Below are positions 1-9,664 of a stretch of DNA of 64,000 bases, in pieces (positions within the stretch are counted from its first letter, which is position 1; each line of letters opens with the position of its first letter). The DNA is from Suillus spraguei (taxonomy: Eukaryota; Basidiomycota; Agaricomycetes; Boletales; Suillaceae), in contig JABCPU010000055.1 of NCBI GenBank assembly GCA_016800925.1, positions 124,001 to 188,000 on the forward strand, written 5' to 3'. A program made the position numbers and the translations under genes. Below the pieces are notes generated by a model. The model ran no database searches. It was not told the origin of the DNA and saw only the letters and a program-made list of their open reading frames with translations.

Positions 1-530
1 ATCGAGTACGATCACTACAGAAGATAAGAGAAGAAGCAATCGCCTGCCATAACATTGCAATGCAAACAATGGCCGAACGATCCCGAGGAGATAAGTACAT
101 TCCATGGAAGATCAGAGATAAGGTCTGGCTATCTGCCGCTAACCTCCGGCTCAAACTCCCATCAAAGAAACTTGCGCCAAAGCGATACAGACCTTTCCCG
201 ATCATTGATGTCTTATCGCCCATCACATTCACACTCAAACTTCCCCTGCAGTGGAAAATTCATCCTACATTCCACGCTTCTGTCTTATCGTCCTATAGCG
301 AAACGGACGTACACGGTCCGAACTTCCCTGAACCACCACCTGACATCATCGAAGAAGAAGAAGAATATGAAATAGAAGCAATTCTTTCTCACAAAGGAAC
401 CGGTACTCGCTGACACTATCTTGTTTCTTGGAAAGGATATTCATCAGGAGACAACGAATGGCTCCCAGAAAAGAACTTAAAGAACTCTGCTCGAATCTTG
501 AATGCTTATAAGAAGCAACATGCCCTCTGA
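1..530 (+). pseudogene. Chromovirus pol 3' end: integrase C-terminus and chromodomain
   Basis: Frame 3 translates as the C-terminal part of a Ty3 integrase (RSRGDKY, DKVWLSAANLRLK, FHASVLSSY) followed by an acidic linker and a chromodomain ([26 protein letters not shown]). The chromodomain is expected to steer integration to marked chromatin, as in other chromoviruses. The frame is interrupted by TGA at 411-413. The corresponding codon in copy B is CGA (Arg), so this looks like a single C-to-T change. The natural stop is TGA at 528-530. The accessory ORF begins 54 nt later. Confidence 0.85.
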
Positions 531-584
531 TTATCCTTCAGTCAACCAACTGCACAAAGCACTTGATCAACTACCACCATCGAA

Positions 585-1915
585 ATGTCTTTCCCCACTG
601 CCTACATCACCCCCGTCACCATTGCCAACAATGACTCCGACTCTGATGCTGAAAACTACAGAACCCTTGCCACTGAAATCAACAACACCTCCTACATTGA
701 AGCTGCCCTTCTATGTGAAGGACACGCCCTTGAAATTGAAAGAATCCTCACAGAAAGAGGTGCCTTCCCGGCCCTCCTCCTCGTCAACATTATCCATACT
801 GCCGCCCTCATCGAAGCCACAGCCAACGAAACCACAGACACTACATATCGTCAACGCTTCTTACATCTTCAAAAATGCATTCGTTCTTATGCTATGTTGT
901 TGCTTCCCGGTTCTTTTAAAAGCGATGTTGAAGAAGCTATTCACATTGTGGCCGAACGTCAAGCAGGCGTTGCTCGACCTCCCTCTCCACAGGAAGATAC
1001 ACCACTTCCTATTCCAGCACCCTCTTCTTCGCGCATGTATTCTAGTATTGACGCCCTTGCTGGCTTATGCACTGCTGTCCAAGAGATCGGACAGCTCACC
1101 AACGCGGTCGTCGAAACCATCCAGCAATCAGTCGCTGAAACCAGAGCAGCCAGAAACTTAGTAGAAGAAGCCATCACTGATCTGCAACAAACACAAGCCG
1201 ACCTCGATTCCCCCGAACCCCATCCCCTCTCGAACAACTGACCTCACCACCTCCCATTGTAGTCTCTCATGACCATCCTGCATGGCTGTACGAGCCCTGT
1301 ACGGAAGAACAGTGTGAAGCTGCAAAGAGATTAGGGATTCCTGTTGCTGAATTAATAACACTTGGCCCTCGACTTCGCGATCTTCACATCCATCCTCCCA
1401 TGTCTATCCCGTCATCATTTGGTCCAATGGATCCTGTCTCGCCAGTCTTAGTAAAAGACTTAGGCACCACTTCTCCTTCTTCCTCTAATGAACTTCTTGC
1501 GGTTGCTGAACGAGGGACTACTCCTGACCTCCCCACATCCGCGTACACACTAACCAGCAAGCAACAGGCACAGCTTCGATGTGACAATGCCTTCGCTTTA
1601 AAACGTATGACACGACAGAAAGGGAAGAAGCGTGCTAGGTCCGCTAGTCCTAAACCCGTTATCTCACCATCACCATTCCGCATGTCCACGTCTAACACTG
1701 ATGAAAACATGAAATGTCGAGTCTGTGGCATCGTCGGACATCGGCAAAAGAATTGTCTCGATTATCAATGCCAAATCTGTCTTCGACATGCTCCTACCCA
1801 TCTGTCCATTTACTGCCCTCAGTGTCGTGGGGAACCTCCGTTTACGCTTACCTGGAAGGATGATGGATTTTATGATGCACTGCGTAGGTGGGAACAGTAT
1901 CTTATTAACCGTTGA
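585..1915 (+). pseudogene. Accessory ORF3 of chromovirus copy A, CCHC zinc-knuckle protein, frameshifted
   Basis: Starts at ATG 585 (MSFPTAYITPV). The N-terminal 130 residues are helical and begin with a conserved stretch around LCEGHALEIERILTERGAFP. A Ser/Pro-rich linker and a basic patch (RQKGKKRARSASP) follow, then a CX2CX4HX4C knuckle (CRVCGIVGHRQKNC) and a second Cys/His cluster (CQICLRH, HLSIYCPQC). The frame shifts near 1215, where a run of C is one base too long relative to copy B; after it the product continues to 1915. The function is unknown. It is not gag, since a separate gag with its own knuckle exists in copy B. Conservation in two diverged copies suggests it was under selection. 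Confidence 0.75.
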
Positions 1916-2086
1916 TGACGAAAAGAAGGTCGACGGGCGAGGACTGTAGCAGAGGAGGAAGCAGCTTATATGCTAGGAGGAAGTGCCGCTGATGAAGACG
2001 TCGCTAACTATGACGACTATGATCCCGTCTATGACGACAACAGAGATATTTGAAAGTCGGTGACTTTCAATGTAATAAGGGGGTAA

Positions 2087-2562
2087 TGTTACAGTTGTAC
2101 GTGCCCCTATTCATTTTCCCTTTATCTTCTTACTTGTATATCATGTCACATGACTTTGACTCATATGCTCAACGCATCTGTACAACACATGCCTTCCTTA
2201 TTAGGATACGCAGTTACATTCTCATGGTTACCTGGTCTGTGCGCACATATCTACCTATATAAAGCACAGTGTACTTGTAGTAGATTCTTTACTTTAATCT
2301 TACTGGGTTTTACCTGGAATCTCCTTCGCTTAGGTCCCCAACCTAAATCATCTTGAATCGCCTCTAAGTCTAAGCACCCCTTAGCCTTAGTCTCTATTCT
2401 TGCAGACCCTCTTAGACTTGTCTTTGAGGCCGAACCCTTGATTGTACTCGGAACACATTCCTTGTACTGTCACCTTGTCCTCTTCTGGACATTGTAAGAA
2501 CTCCCCAGCAGACCGGCTGTGTCTTTTCACTGTCGCTGGTGACGCCACCCCAGTTCGTAACA
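2087..2562 (+). repeat. 3' LTR of chromovirus copy A
   Basis: A 476 bp segment starting TGTTACAG and ending GTAACA, preceded by the purine tract AAGGGGGTAA at 2077-2086. It is homologous to both LTRs of copy B in reverse orientation. A TATA box (TATATAAAG) lies near 2256. About 35 bases further on is ACTTTAATCTT (2291-2301), the likely transcript start that can pair with the element's own primer site (see copy B). Confidence 0.92.
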
Positions 2563-2635
2563 GATTGGATGGGTGGACTAGGATGTATGGATTGGGTGTC
2601 CGGATGTCCATGGATCAGACCTGAATGTACGGTAT

Positions 2636-2989
2636 ATGACACATGCACTGTCCTCCACTGAAGCCAAATACATGGCACTCACTGCAGCTATTCAGGACGG
2701 CCTCTGGCTCGTATCATTCTTCGAGTGTCTGAAACTCCCTCTCACATTACTACTCTGCATCTTCACAGACAACACTGGAGCCATCGCCCTGTCGGAAGAA
2801 GCAGCTAATCATATCCGCACTAAACATATAGATCTTCAATACCACTTCATCCATGCACATATCAAAGAAGGCACATTCAAGCCTGAATGGTTATCCACAC
2901 ACAAGAACGTCGCTGATATCTTTACGAGGTGTCTTCCTCGCCCTCTCTACCTTCATCATCAAGGCGGACTCTCCCTCGTCTCACGTTAA
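2636..2989 (+). pseudogene. Copia RNase H fragment
   Basis: 117 residues carry the copia RNase H signature: HALSSTEAKYMALTAAIQD, then TDNTGAIALSEEAANHIRTK and HIDLQYHFIHAHI, ending with NVADIFTR. This is the final domain of a copia polyprotein. Reverse transcriptase, integrase and gag are missing, so it is a non-functional remnant. Confidence 0.85.
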
Positions 2990-3016
2990 GTGCAGCAATG
3001 CCTTGTTGTGGGGGTG

Positions 3017-3277
3017 TGTTGAATCGTCATCATCGTCATCACTCTCAGCGCATTTCCTTTTTCTACTTTATCACGTGTCTTACATATATTTAATATGCAC
3101 CTTTCCGTTTCCTTATACCTCAGTTGTTGTCTCCCAACACTGAGGTATGTTCTTTGGTCTCTTGTTGTCCCACCGTCTCTTACAATATCCTCTCTAGTGT
3201 GTTTCGTGTGTTAGGTACTTATAATATCTAGTTGTTGTCTCCCAACACTGAGCGTGTTTCGTGTGTTAGCTCTAACA
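3017..3277 (+). repeat. 3' LTR of the copia remnant
   Basis: About 261 bp, starting TGTTGAATCG after a G-rich tract and ending near CTCTAACA. It holds an internal direct repeat: GTTGTTGTCTCCCAACACTGAG occurs near 3122 and again near 3229, and GTGTTTCGTGTGTTAG occurs near 3200 and 3253. The right boundary is estimated from the TG...CA ends only, since the partner LTR is not in the window. Confidence 0.6.
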
Positions 3278-3911
3278 CAGGACAGTCACAACCTTCCAAC
3301 CTTTGATCATACGTTAGTAAATTCGCATATTACTTAGGAGCCATATATGAACTCTCGCACCTTTTAGAAGCTCACAACCAAATCACTCAAGCCCGTGTTA
3401 TCTTCGATGAGATCCGAAAGATTATCACTGATCGAAACTTTCAACTCTTCATCTCTCGTGAGTTTAGAATGGTGAAGTACAATAATAACACTGAGGGGGC
3501 ATCTCCACCAAATCCATGAGTGCGCTCTAAAGTCGTAAGCGTTCATAAGCGTCCGTAACGCTTCGTAGGTTGAGTGTGGTTTTACATAGGCTGACGTGAT
3601 TGGTGATGAAAAGTTACTTCGTTTCACTTGGAATAGGTATATGAATGTACTGAGTGAAGCGAGCGGCGCAAAATTAAGGCCCGTAGGTGAAAATCACGAA
3701 GTAGCGTAGGGTTACGAAATGACCGTAGGGGATAGTAGCAGCGAAGCAATGAAACCTATATACATAAGCAGTCAATATCCTTGCAGATACAACCACGGGA
3801 CGGATTCGAGAAGGTATCAATCTAAAGTGCTGCGGGTATCACAAATTATGAAGGTAGTCCACACCAGCGTAATTGTAATAAAGCGTGCTGGTATTTGAAG
3901 GCTGCAGGGAA
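3278..3911. other. Intergenic, no recognised gene
   Basis: A 65-codon open stretch without ATG (about 3313-3520, plus strand) and antisense frames are present, but nothing matches a family I know. A run of GCG/CGTAAGCG-like words occurs at 3520-3720. The 3' end of the laccase gene begins at 3912. Confidence 0.5.
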
Positions 3912-6131
3912 TCAATGACCGATCTGGTGCTTCTTCATATGGCGTCGGCGATGCTGCTCCATTGGCAGGCTTCGTTCCGTTGGCGACAAGGCATCGTAGG
4001 TCGTACATAACTGCTTCCAGGTATCTACAGAAGCCATAAATGAGATCGGGATATAAGATATCAGTTCTGAGCCTTACCTGAAGCGTCTACGTTTGATGCA
4101 ATATCACTGGGAGCCTCTGCGAAGACCACTGCCATACCCCTAAAGAAGTTGAATCAAATAGGTCACCTAGCAGCAAAATAACACCTACTGGTCCAAGTGG
4201 AAGTCGTTGTGGCTATAAGATGTCATTTGAGTTAACAAGATACAACAACAATATCGAGATCGTACCAGTGGAAGAGCCATGGCCCTGGATTATCGGTTGT
4301 AAAGCGAATTGTCACATTGTCGCCTGATCCACCATTGCTCGTCGTATCCCGTCGGACGGGATTGGCGAAGTTATAGCTGCCGCTTCCAGCACTTCTTACG
4401 ACAGAGAAGGAATGCTGTGCGTTACATGAACCAGAAGTTCGGACGGGATATAACAAGCGATACTCACTCCGTGCAAGTGGAAAGGATGCTAGGATGATGG
4501 TACATGAGAGATGTAAGGTAAAGAGATATTAACATTGCCTACCGGTCCCTGAATCTGTCCGCCGGGTATAGATAGCTCAATGGTTTTGTTGCGAGGCAAG
4601 GTGTAAACCGATCCAGTGGGTACGAGTGAAGAAGCATCCACATTTCCGTTCAAAATTTGCATTAAGATCGGAACAGGAGGTGGGGTATAGGTGTAGCCAT
4701 TGATGAGAAATCTCAATTGATCATCCCATACACTTTGTAGATTTATTGATACGTCTGCAGCACCAGGCTCCGGGACACCAGGGGCTGCGGGGTCCACCAA
4801 GGCATACAAGTTCTGTTCCGCCAAAGGCTCGGTCGAAGTCGAAGATCTGTCGACAGGGTCCTCTTCCAGAGCTCCTACATATCTTAGTATCGCAGAGTTG
4901 AGACCATCTGCATAGGAGGTGTCATAATTAGGCAGCGCATGAATCCAGTAGTTGTCGACCGTCTGGTTTGCAACCAAGATGAAAGAGTACCGTTGCCCAG
5001 GCTGAATCTCGATTGAGTCAGCATTCAGGGGCGATGTGAGTTCAGCGTCCGCCTCGATGACCGTGAAAACGTGACTGTCGATCGTGAATACGTAGTATGG
5101 TTTGCATGCCATATTAAACAACCGAATACGGTAGCGCTTCCCCTGCTCGACGGTCAGAACAGAAAGAGGTACCTGTGGTCCACCCTGATAACGGCCCACG
5201 CCATTAATGAGAGTCGAAGCAGCATTATCGGTGATGCCAACAGCGAAGGCATTCACATGGTACCTATTGACCAGATGGTTAAATTAAAGCAATAAAAGTG
5301 CTGATAACCTTACCAGTCTACGAGAGTAATGATGGTCGATGCTATATTGTATTGTCATTAGCACATTCTACTACACATATAACCAAGGTTTAGACCGACC
5401 GTCATCAATATCATACATGTTTAGGTAGGGGTCGTCTGGGTCATAGATGATCAAAGGTCCTCTTAAACCTTCGCCTATATCAATGGTGAGACTTATTCAC
5501 TCCGGTGAATAATGAAAATACAAACAGTACTGCAGCCGAAAATGTGAATGATACCTAACGCACCAGTAAATAAACATACGCAAGGTAAAATCATATTTCT
5601 CACCAAAATGTCCCGCTCTGGCCTACTGGTGTGAAGTCATACAAGAACGAGTTCCCACTAGCGATGGGGCACTGAGTTATCATGGCTGCTCCATCCATCT
5701 CAGCCGACCCATGCTGCTTGATGCCATGCCAATGCTGGAGCTAAGTCAGCACCGTCCTAGAATACAAATACAAGATACTTACCACGGTCGTGCTCCTGTT
5801 CATCGCCTCGTCCACCAACAGATCGGTGACGTTCACTTGGATGCGTTCGCCCTTAATGAAGTAAATCCTCCTGGTATAGACGGCCAAATAAATATACCAC
5901 TACCTTCTGTGCAGAGAGGACTGGCCCGGGAGTTTGCCCATTGACTAGGATAGCCCTGAAAATTTTTGTTAGGCATGAGATTTCAACCAGCCGTATGTCA
6001 ATAACGCACTCGATTGAATAACCGTCGGGGGCAATTACAGAGTTTGTGAGGACAAGCTCAGTAGTGAGTGCCGCACAAGACGACACCAAGGCTGCCAGAG
6101 ACCAGGCAGACACAGAGCAAACTTTTACCAT
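3912..6131 (-). CDS. Laccase (multicopper oxidase), 13 exons
   Basis: Benzenediol:oxygen oxidoreductase, secreted. Start ATG 6131 opens a signal peptide ([21 protein letters not shown]). Exons (high to low): 6131-6010, 5955-5904, 5851-5783, 5740-5604, 5554-5526, 5474-5400, 5341-5314, 5263-4543, 4488-4468, 4414-4266, 4212-4189, 4139-4078, 4024-3912. All introns are GT-AG and the sum is 1602 nt, giving 533 aa, normal for fungal laccases. All four copper motifs are present: HWHG in exon 4, WYHSH in exon 5, HPFHLHG as a 21-nt exon, and [12 protein letters not shown] across exons 10-12. The cysteine and all histidines are intact. Odd points: Asn and Phe replace the usual Ile and Trp of HCHIDWHL, and the axial type-1 copper position (Cys+10) is Met, where basidiomycete enzymes usually have Leu or Phe. 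The C-terminus is basic ([12 protein letters not shown]). Confidence 0.96.
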
Positions 6132-7739
6132 GATCAACGTACTTGAGAGTCTGACACAAGCGTCTGAGGCCTCGTACTAATAGGTCGACGAAATTATTTT
6201 ATCGACCCTTTTACGTATTCTTCGAAAAAATTGAAGTGGCGGAGTTGCAGCGACTCGGAGACGGTCATTCTAGAAGAACTAGCGTGCAATACTGACCCGT
6301 GTAGTAGCGCCTTGAAGGCTTAACATTCCGAAGTAAGTCGGTTCTGGAAAAACACAAGTTCCTTAATTACATTAATGACAAAGACCTCAACCACCGCTTG
6401 TCGTTCCTACAGTGGACTCACGGCGAAGTCCACCGCATCCTACTAGTTCTCCTCACTGCGTCGTTCTGCCGGGAGTTTCCCCTTATCACACCAGCGCCCA
6501 TCACTCAGCTACTTGACATCAATGTTCTCGATTTGAACTTCCTTGGTTAATTCCGATGGACCGCCAACAGAATCTGCTACTACTCAGGCTCATTTGACAT
6601 CTTACAACCGATGGACACAGAGCTCGACTAAGCTGGACCGCGCGGCACCTACGGTCGAGTGCGCGGGCGGCACCGCCTTTATCATTCTTGTGCCCACTCA
6701 GGTTTGTCATTTCCTATGTAGAATTTTGGTATGTATAACCATGTAGCGTCCTCGCTATTACAGGTCTTCACTATTTAATGAATGAATTAACTTGAATTCT
6801 CATGAGAAGTTGGGGCTAGGCCGTTGTGGAATGGTGGAAGCCAGACGGAGAGAGAGGCCGGTAATGACTGTTGGATATCTGTCAACGGCGCTAGAAGCTG
6901 ACTGGGACGTGCCGGCAGCCGCAATCAAGGGGTCTGGCAGGAAGAAAAGAGACGACGGTATTCAAGGGCACTCGAGTTGGTACACTCGTTTAAACACGAG
7001 CTCAACGAGTAGAACGACGACGACGCGATGAAGTGGACAAAGTTTGCGGGGTCTGACCTTTACCAAATGACGTGAGTGCTTTTCTCGCCTGGGGCCCGAT
7101 TACTATTATGAAGAGGTTCTATGATATATAGTGGTTTCCTAAACAACAATTAAGGCCTAATACTAGGTGCTCTCCCGATGAAAACACTGGCGGCATCATG
7201 ATACTGTCAAGTTGTGTAGGATCTACACCCAAGATTCCTCCAGACCCAGCCTGGTTAGTTGCGATCCAACGTGCACCACAGGCGAACCTGCGACTAAGTG
7301 CCCGAGCAAGGGACCGAATTGGATGTGCAAATGAATTGATCGGGTCTCCACTGAATTTGACTGTATCAGTATTACGTAGCGCTGCGGTGATGGTTGACCG
7401 GAGGTTACACCGAACAATTCAATCAATGCCTTGAAACGATACTTCATCGTAACTTGGTAGTGTCGCCTACGCTAAACCTCGTTGGACACTTAGTGGGTGT
7501 CCCTAGTGAGTATGTCTACAGTAGGCTTGCTACTTAGTCATCATAACAGTATGATCATATATGCAAACCTGCACGAAGAATCGGGGTGCATGGGAACATA
7601 TCGATAGCAAGGTGGAATTAATCCCGGCATGTCCAGACAAACCCATACGTCATGAAGTACGTTAATATCACTGCCCAAGAAATTCAGAGTCCAAGATAAA
7701 CATAGGCATACAGAAACTGTTCGAAAAACATAGCCCTGG
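6132..7739. other. Intergenic, no recognised gene
   Basis: Upstream of the laccase start and downstream of the MADS-box stop. Short open frames at 6543-6746, 6792-7031 and 7198-7434 overlap antisense frames, show no splice-supported extension and resemble no family I recognise. No repeat or transposon end was seen. Confidence 0.5.
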
Positions 7740-9664
7740 TCACTTGTCTTGTTTATCTATCCCGCTGCTGCTGCCAGGATCATGCATCTTATCCTGTCCT
7801 GAGATAGCTCGCGCGCTCGGTGATGAACGTTTCTCATCCGCAGCACTTGATTCAGCACGCGGCCGTTTGCGTGATGAACGCGGCGACATCAATGTGGTTC
7901 CATTGGAAGACTTATCCGGATGAAGGTCACCACCGCGTTCAGCGGAGTAATGCTCCGAATCACGATCTCGTTCCCATGAGAGACCATCTCGCCCATTAGC
8001 GGGTGGCAATGTCATATGGAGCTGTTGGGCCCCAGATTGAGATGCGTTCTGTGACAGGAAATCTAGCCAACTAGGGTCTCCAGGAGGCCCTGTTACAGTC
8101 TGAGAAAATTTCCACCGAATAAGAAATATGAATCATACCTGATTCTTGTTGTGGAGGTTGCGAGGGAGGTGGCAGAGGTGGTTGTGATGGTCCATGGGAG
8201 GGCCAATCAAGCGGCGCGTACTGCGGTCCTGTGTTTGACGGCTGCCGATGTTCATCATTGTCTAGAAATGTGGATAACAACGAGTCTGGAGACTGCTGGG
8301 AATGCAAACCGCTTGAGTGGGAATGTTGACCATGTGTGTTATTGTGCCGCATTAGTTGATGATACATTCCCTGTAATTGGGGGTCCTGAGGTTGAGAATA
8401 CGATGACCGTTGGCTGCTGTAATTATTATTACGCGGTAAATTAGAACCTCGGGAAGACGATGACGGAAAGTCGAAAGTCGACGGCAGGAATGACTGCGGG
8501 GGACTGTTTGACACTCCCACATATCCGTTATACGGAAGTTGGTGAGACGATGGACCGTTTGATCGATACGCAGTAGAATGAGCTGATGTGGGTGAGGGGA
8601 GATAACCATTGTACATGGACTCATCCCCCGATAGCTTGGAGCCATTGCCTCCATGAATGTTAGGCGCTAGACGGGGCTTCTTTTGAGAGCTAATTTGACC
8701 GTTTGGAGGGAGTAACCGACCAGAAGACGAATGGCGTTCTGTAGAAATAGGAAGTGCAGATCCCCCACCAGCCGATGGAAGCTGTGATGAGTGATGGAGG
8801 GGCATAGGAGGGGGAGGGATGGTCATAGGACGGTGATAATCAGCCATCTGTCTCAGAATGAGCGAAAGATAAGAAAATATATCACGATGACTTACATCAA
8901 CGTTCAGACCCATGTCGCCTCCAGATGGAATGAGAAGTTTCGCGTTGTTACTATACTCCGCTTTCAACTTGGGCTCGTGGCGCCTCTTGCCTCCACGTAT
9001 AGGAGCGGCATCTGGATCGTCGTCGTCGTCGCCCTCGTCATCGTCAAGATCAGCGTCATGATTAAGTTTGGCGTTGGCGTTGTTCACAAAATCGTGCGGA
9101 GTTCGGGTGTCCTTTTCTCCGTCGTACTGAACAGAAAAAAGTTGGTAAAAAACAGACGAAAGAACAGAAATTACTTACACGAACGTGACGCTGAATGATA
9201 TCGTGGATGTCGCCAGAACAGTATTGATAAAGTTTCAAGTGATGACCCGCACGTTCCTCTGATCATGATGTTTGTGTTAGAAAGGGCAGGGACGAGAGAT
9301 GAAAAAGAACTCGCCAAAGATAATGACGGCGACATCGACAGAGCAGAGGACGCCGAGCTCATAGGCCTTTTTGAAGAGACCATTCTTACGCTGTAAGGAG
9401 GTGAGGATAATTATAAGTTATCAGCTGCCAAGCTATTAATGGCAAAAATAGCCAAAGGCTTACCTTTAAAAAAGTTACTGAACGATTACGCTCGTGCTAT
9501 GTTTAAGAATTACAGAGGGACGTTAATGATGGATCAAGAGGAGGTCAAGTAAAATTGGAGTAAAGCGCGCTGGCACAACCGCGACCGAGAATAGCAGCAG
9601 GCTACTACATAATAAAAATGAAACTTACTGTGATCGGTTGAATCTCAATTTTTCTCCTGCCCAT
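7740..9664 (-). CDS. MADS-box transcription factor, MEF2/Rlm1 type
   Basis: Start ATG 9664: exon 1 encodes [12 protein letters not shown], the classic MADS start. Exon 2 (near 9495) gives [11 protein letters not shown]. Exon 3 (9315 upward) gives [19 protein letters not shown] and VAVIIF. Exon 4 gives [22 protein letters not shown], and exon 5 the acidic patch [10 protein letters not shown]. Together these form the MADS domain and the short MEF2-type extension, which bind A/T-rich CArG-like DNA as a dimer; the yeast relatives Rlm1/Smp1 act in cell-wall stress signalling. The rest (to about 8130, then a last exon to the stop at 7740) is low-complexity Ser/Pro/Gln/His, as usual for activation regions. 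The intron after VAVIIF starts with GC (G|GCGAGT at 9314), a GC-AG intron. The last splice must use the AG just before GGCCTCC near 8090; the earlier AG gives a stop. Confidence 0.92.

Larger units (their letters stand above)
1..2562 (+). mobile_element. Ty3/gypsy chromovirus, copy A (5' part outside window)
   Basis: The sequence runs from inside the integrase C-terminal region through a chromodomain, an accessory ORF and a 3' LTR. It is clearly related, at protein and LTR level, to the complete copy B at 49788-57405 on the other strand, which fixes its identity and orientation. The 5' LTR, gag, protease and reverse transcriptase lie upstream of base 1. Both coding parts are broken here: an in-frame TGA in the chromodomain and a one-base shift in the accessory ORF. 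The element is therefore not autonomous as written. It abuts copia sequence on its right, so it probably inserted into a copia element. Confidence 0.93.
2563..3277 (+). mobile_element. Ty1/copia remnant, 3' end
   Basis: From the chromovirus LTR border onward the DNA is copia-like: an RNase H segment at 2636-2989, then a purine-rich tract (TTGTGGGGGTG) and an LTR. Everything upstream of RNase H is displaced or lost, and the chromovirus LTR sits directly against it. The family differs from the larger copia element at 26625-31989, because the LTRs show no resemblance. Confidence 0.8.

Noticed and set aside
502..1161. 219-codon open frame on the plus strand
   Set aside because: It is a shadow of the accessory ORF3 in another frame; the frame starting at 585 has the zinc knuckles and the match to copy B.
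3120..3260. Repeated GTTGTTGTCTCCCAACACTGAG taken as a CRISPR-like or regulatory array
   Set aside because: There are only two copies and they lie inside the copia LTR; the unit is an internal LTR duplication.
4133..4142. A one-base frameshift in the laccase at a run of four G/C
   Set aside because: The exon before it ends in phase 2 (CA|), so the codon CAG is completed by the first G and the frame is correct.
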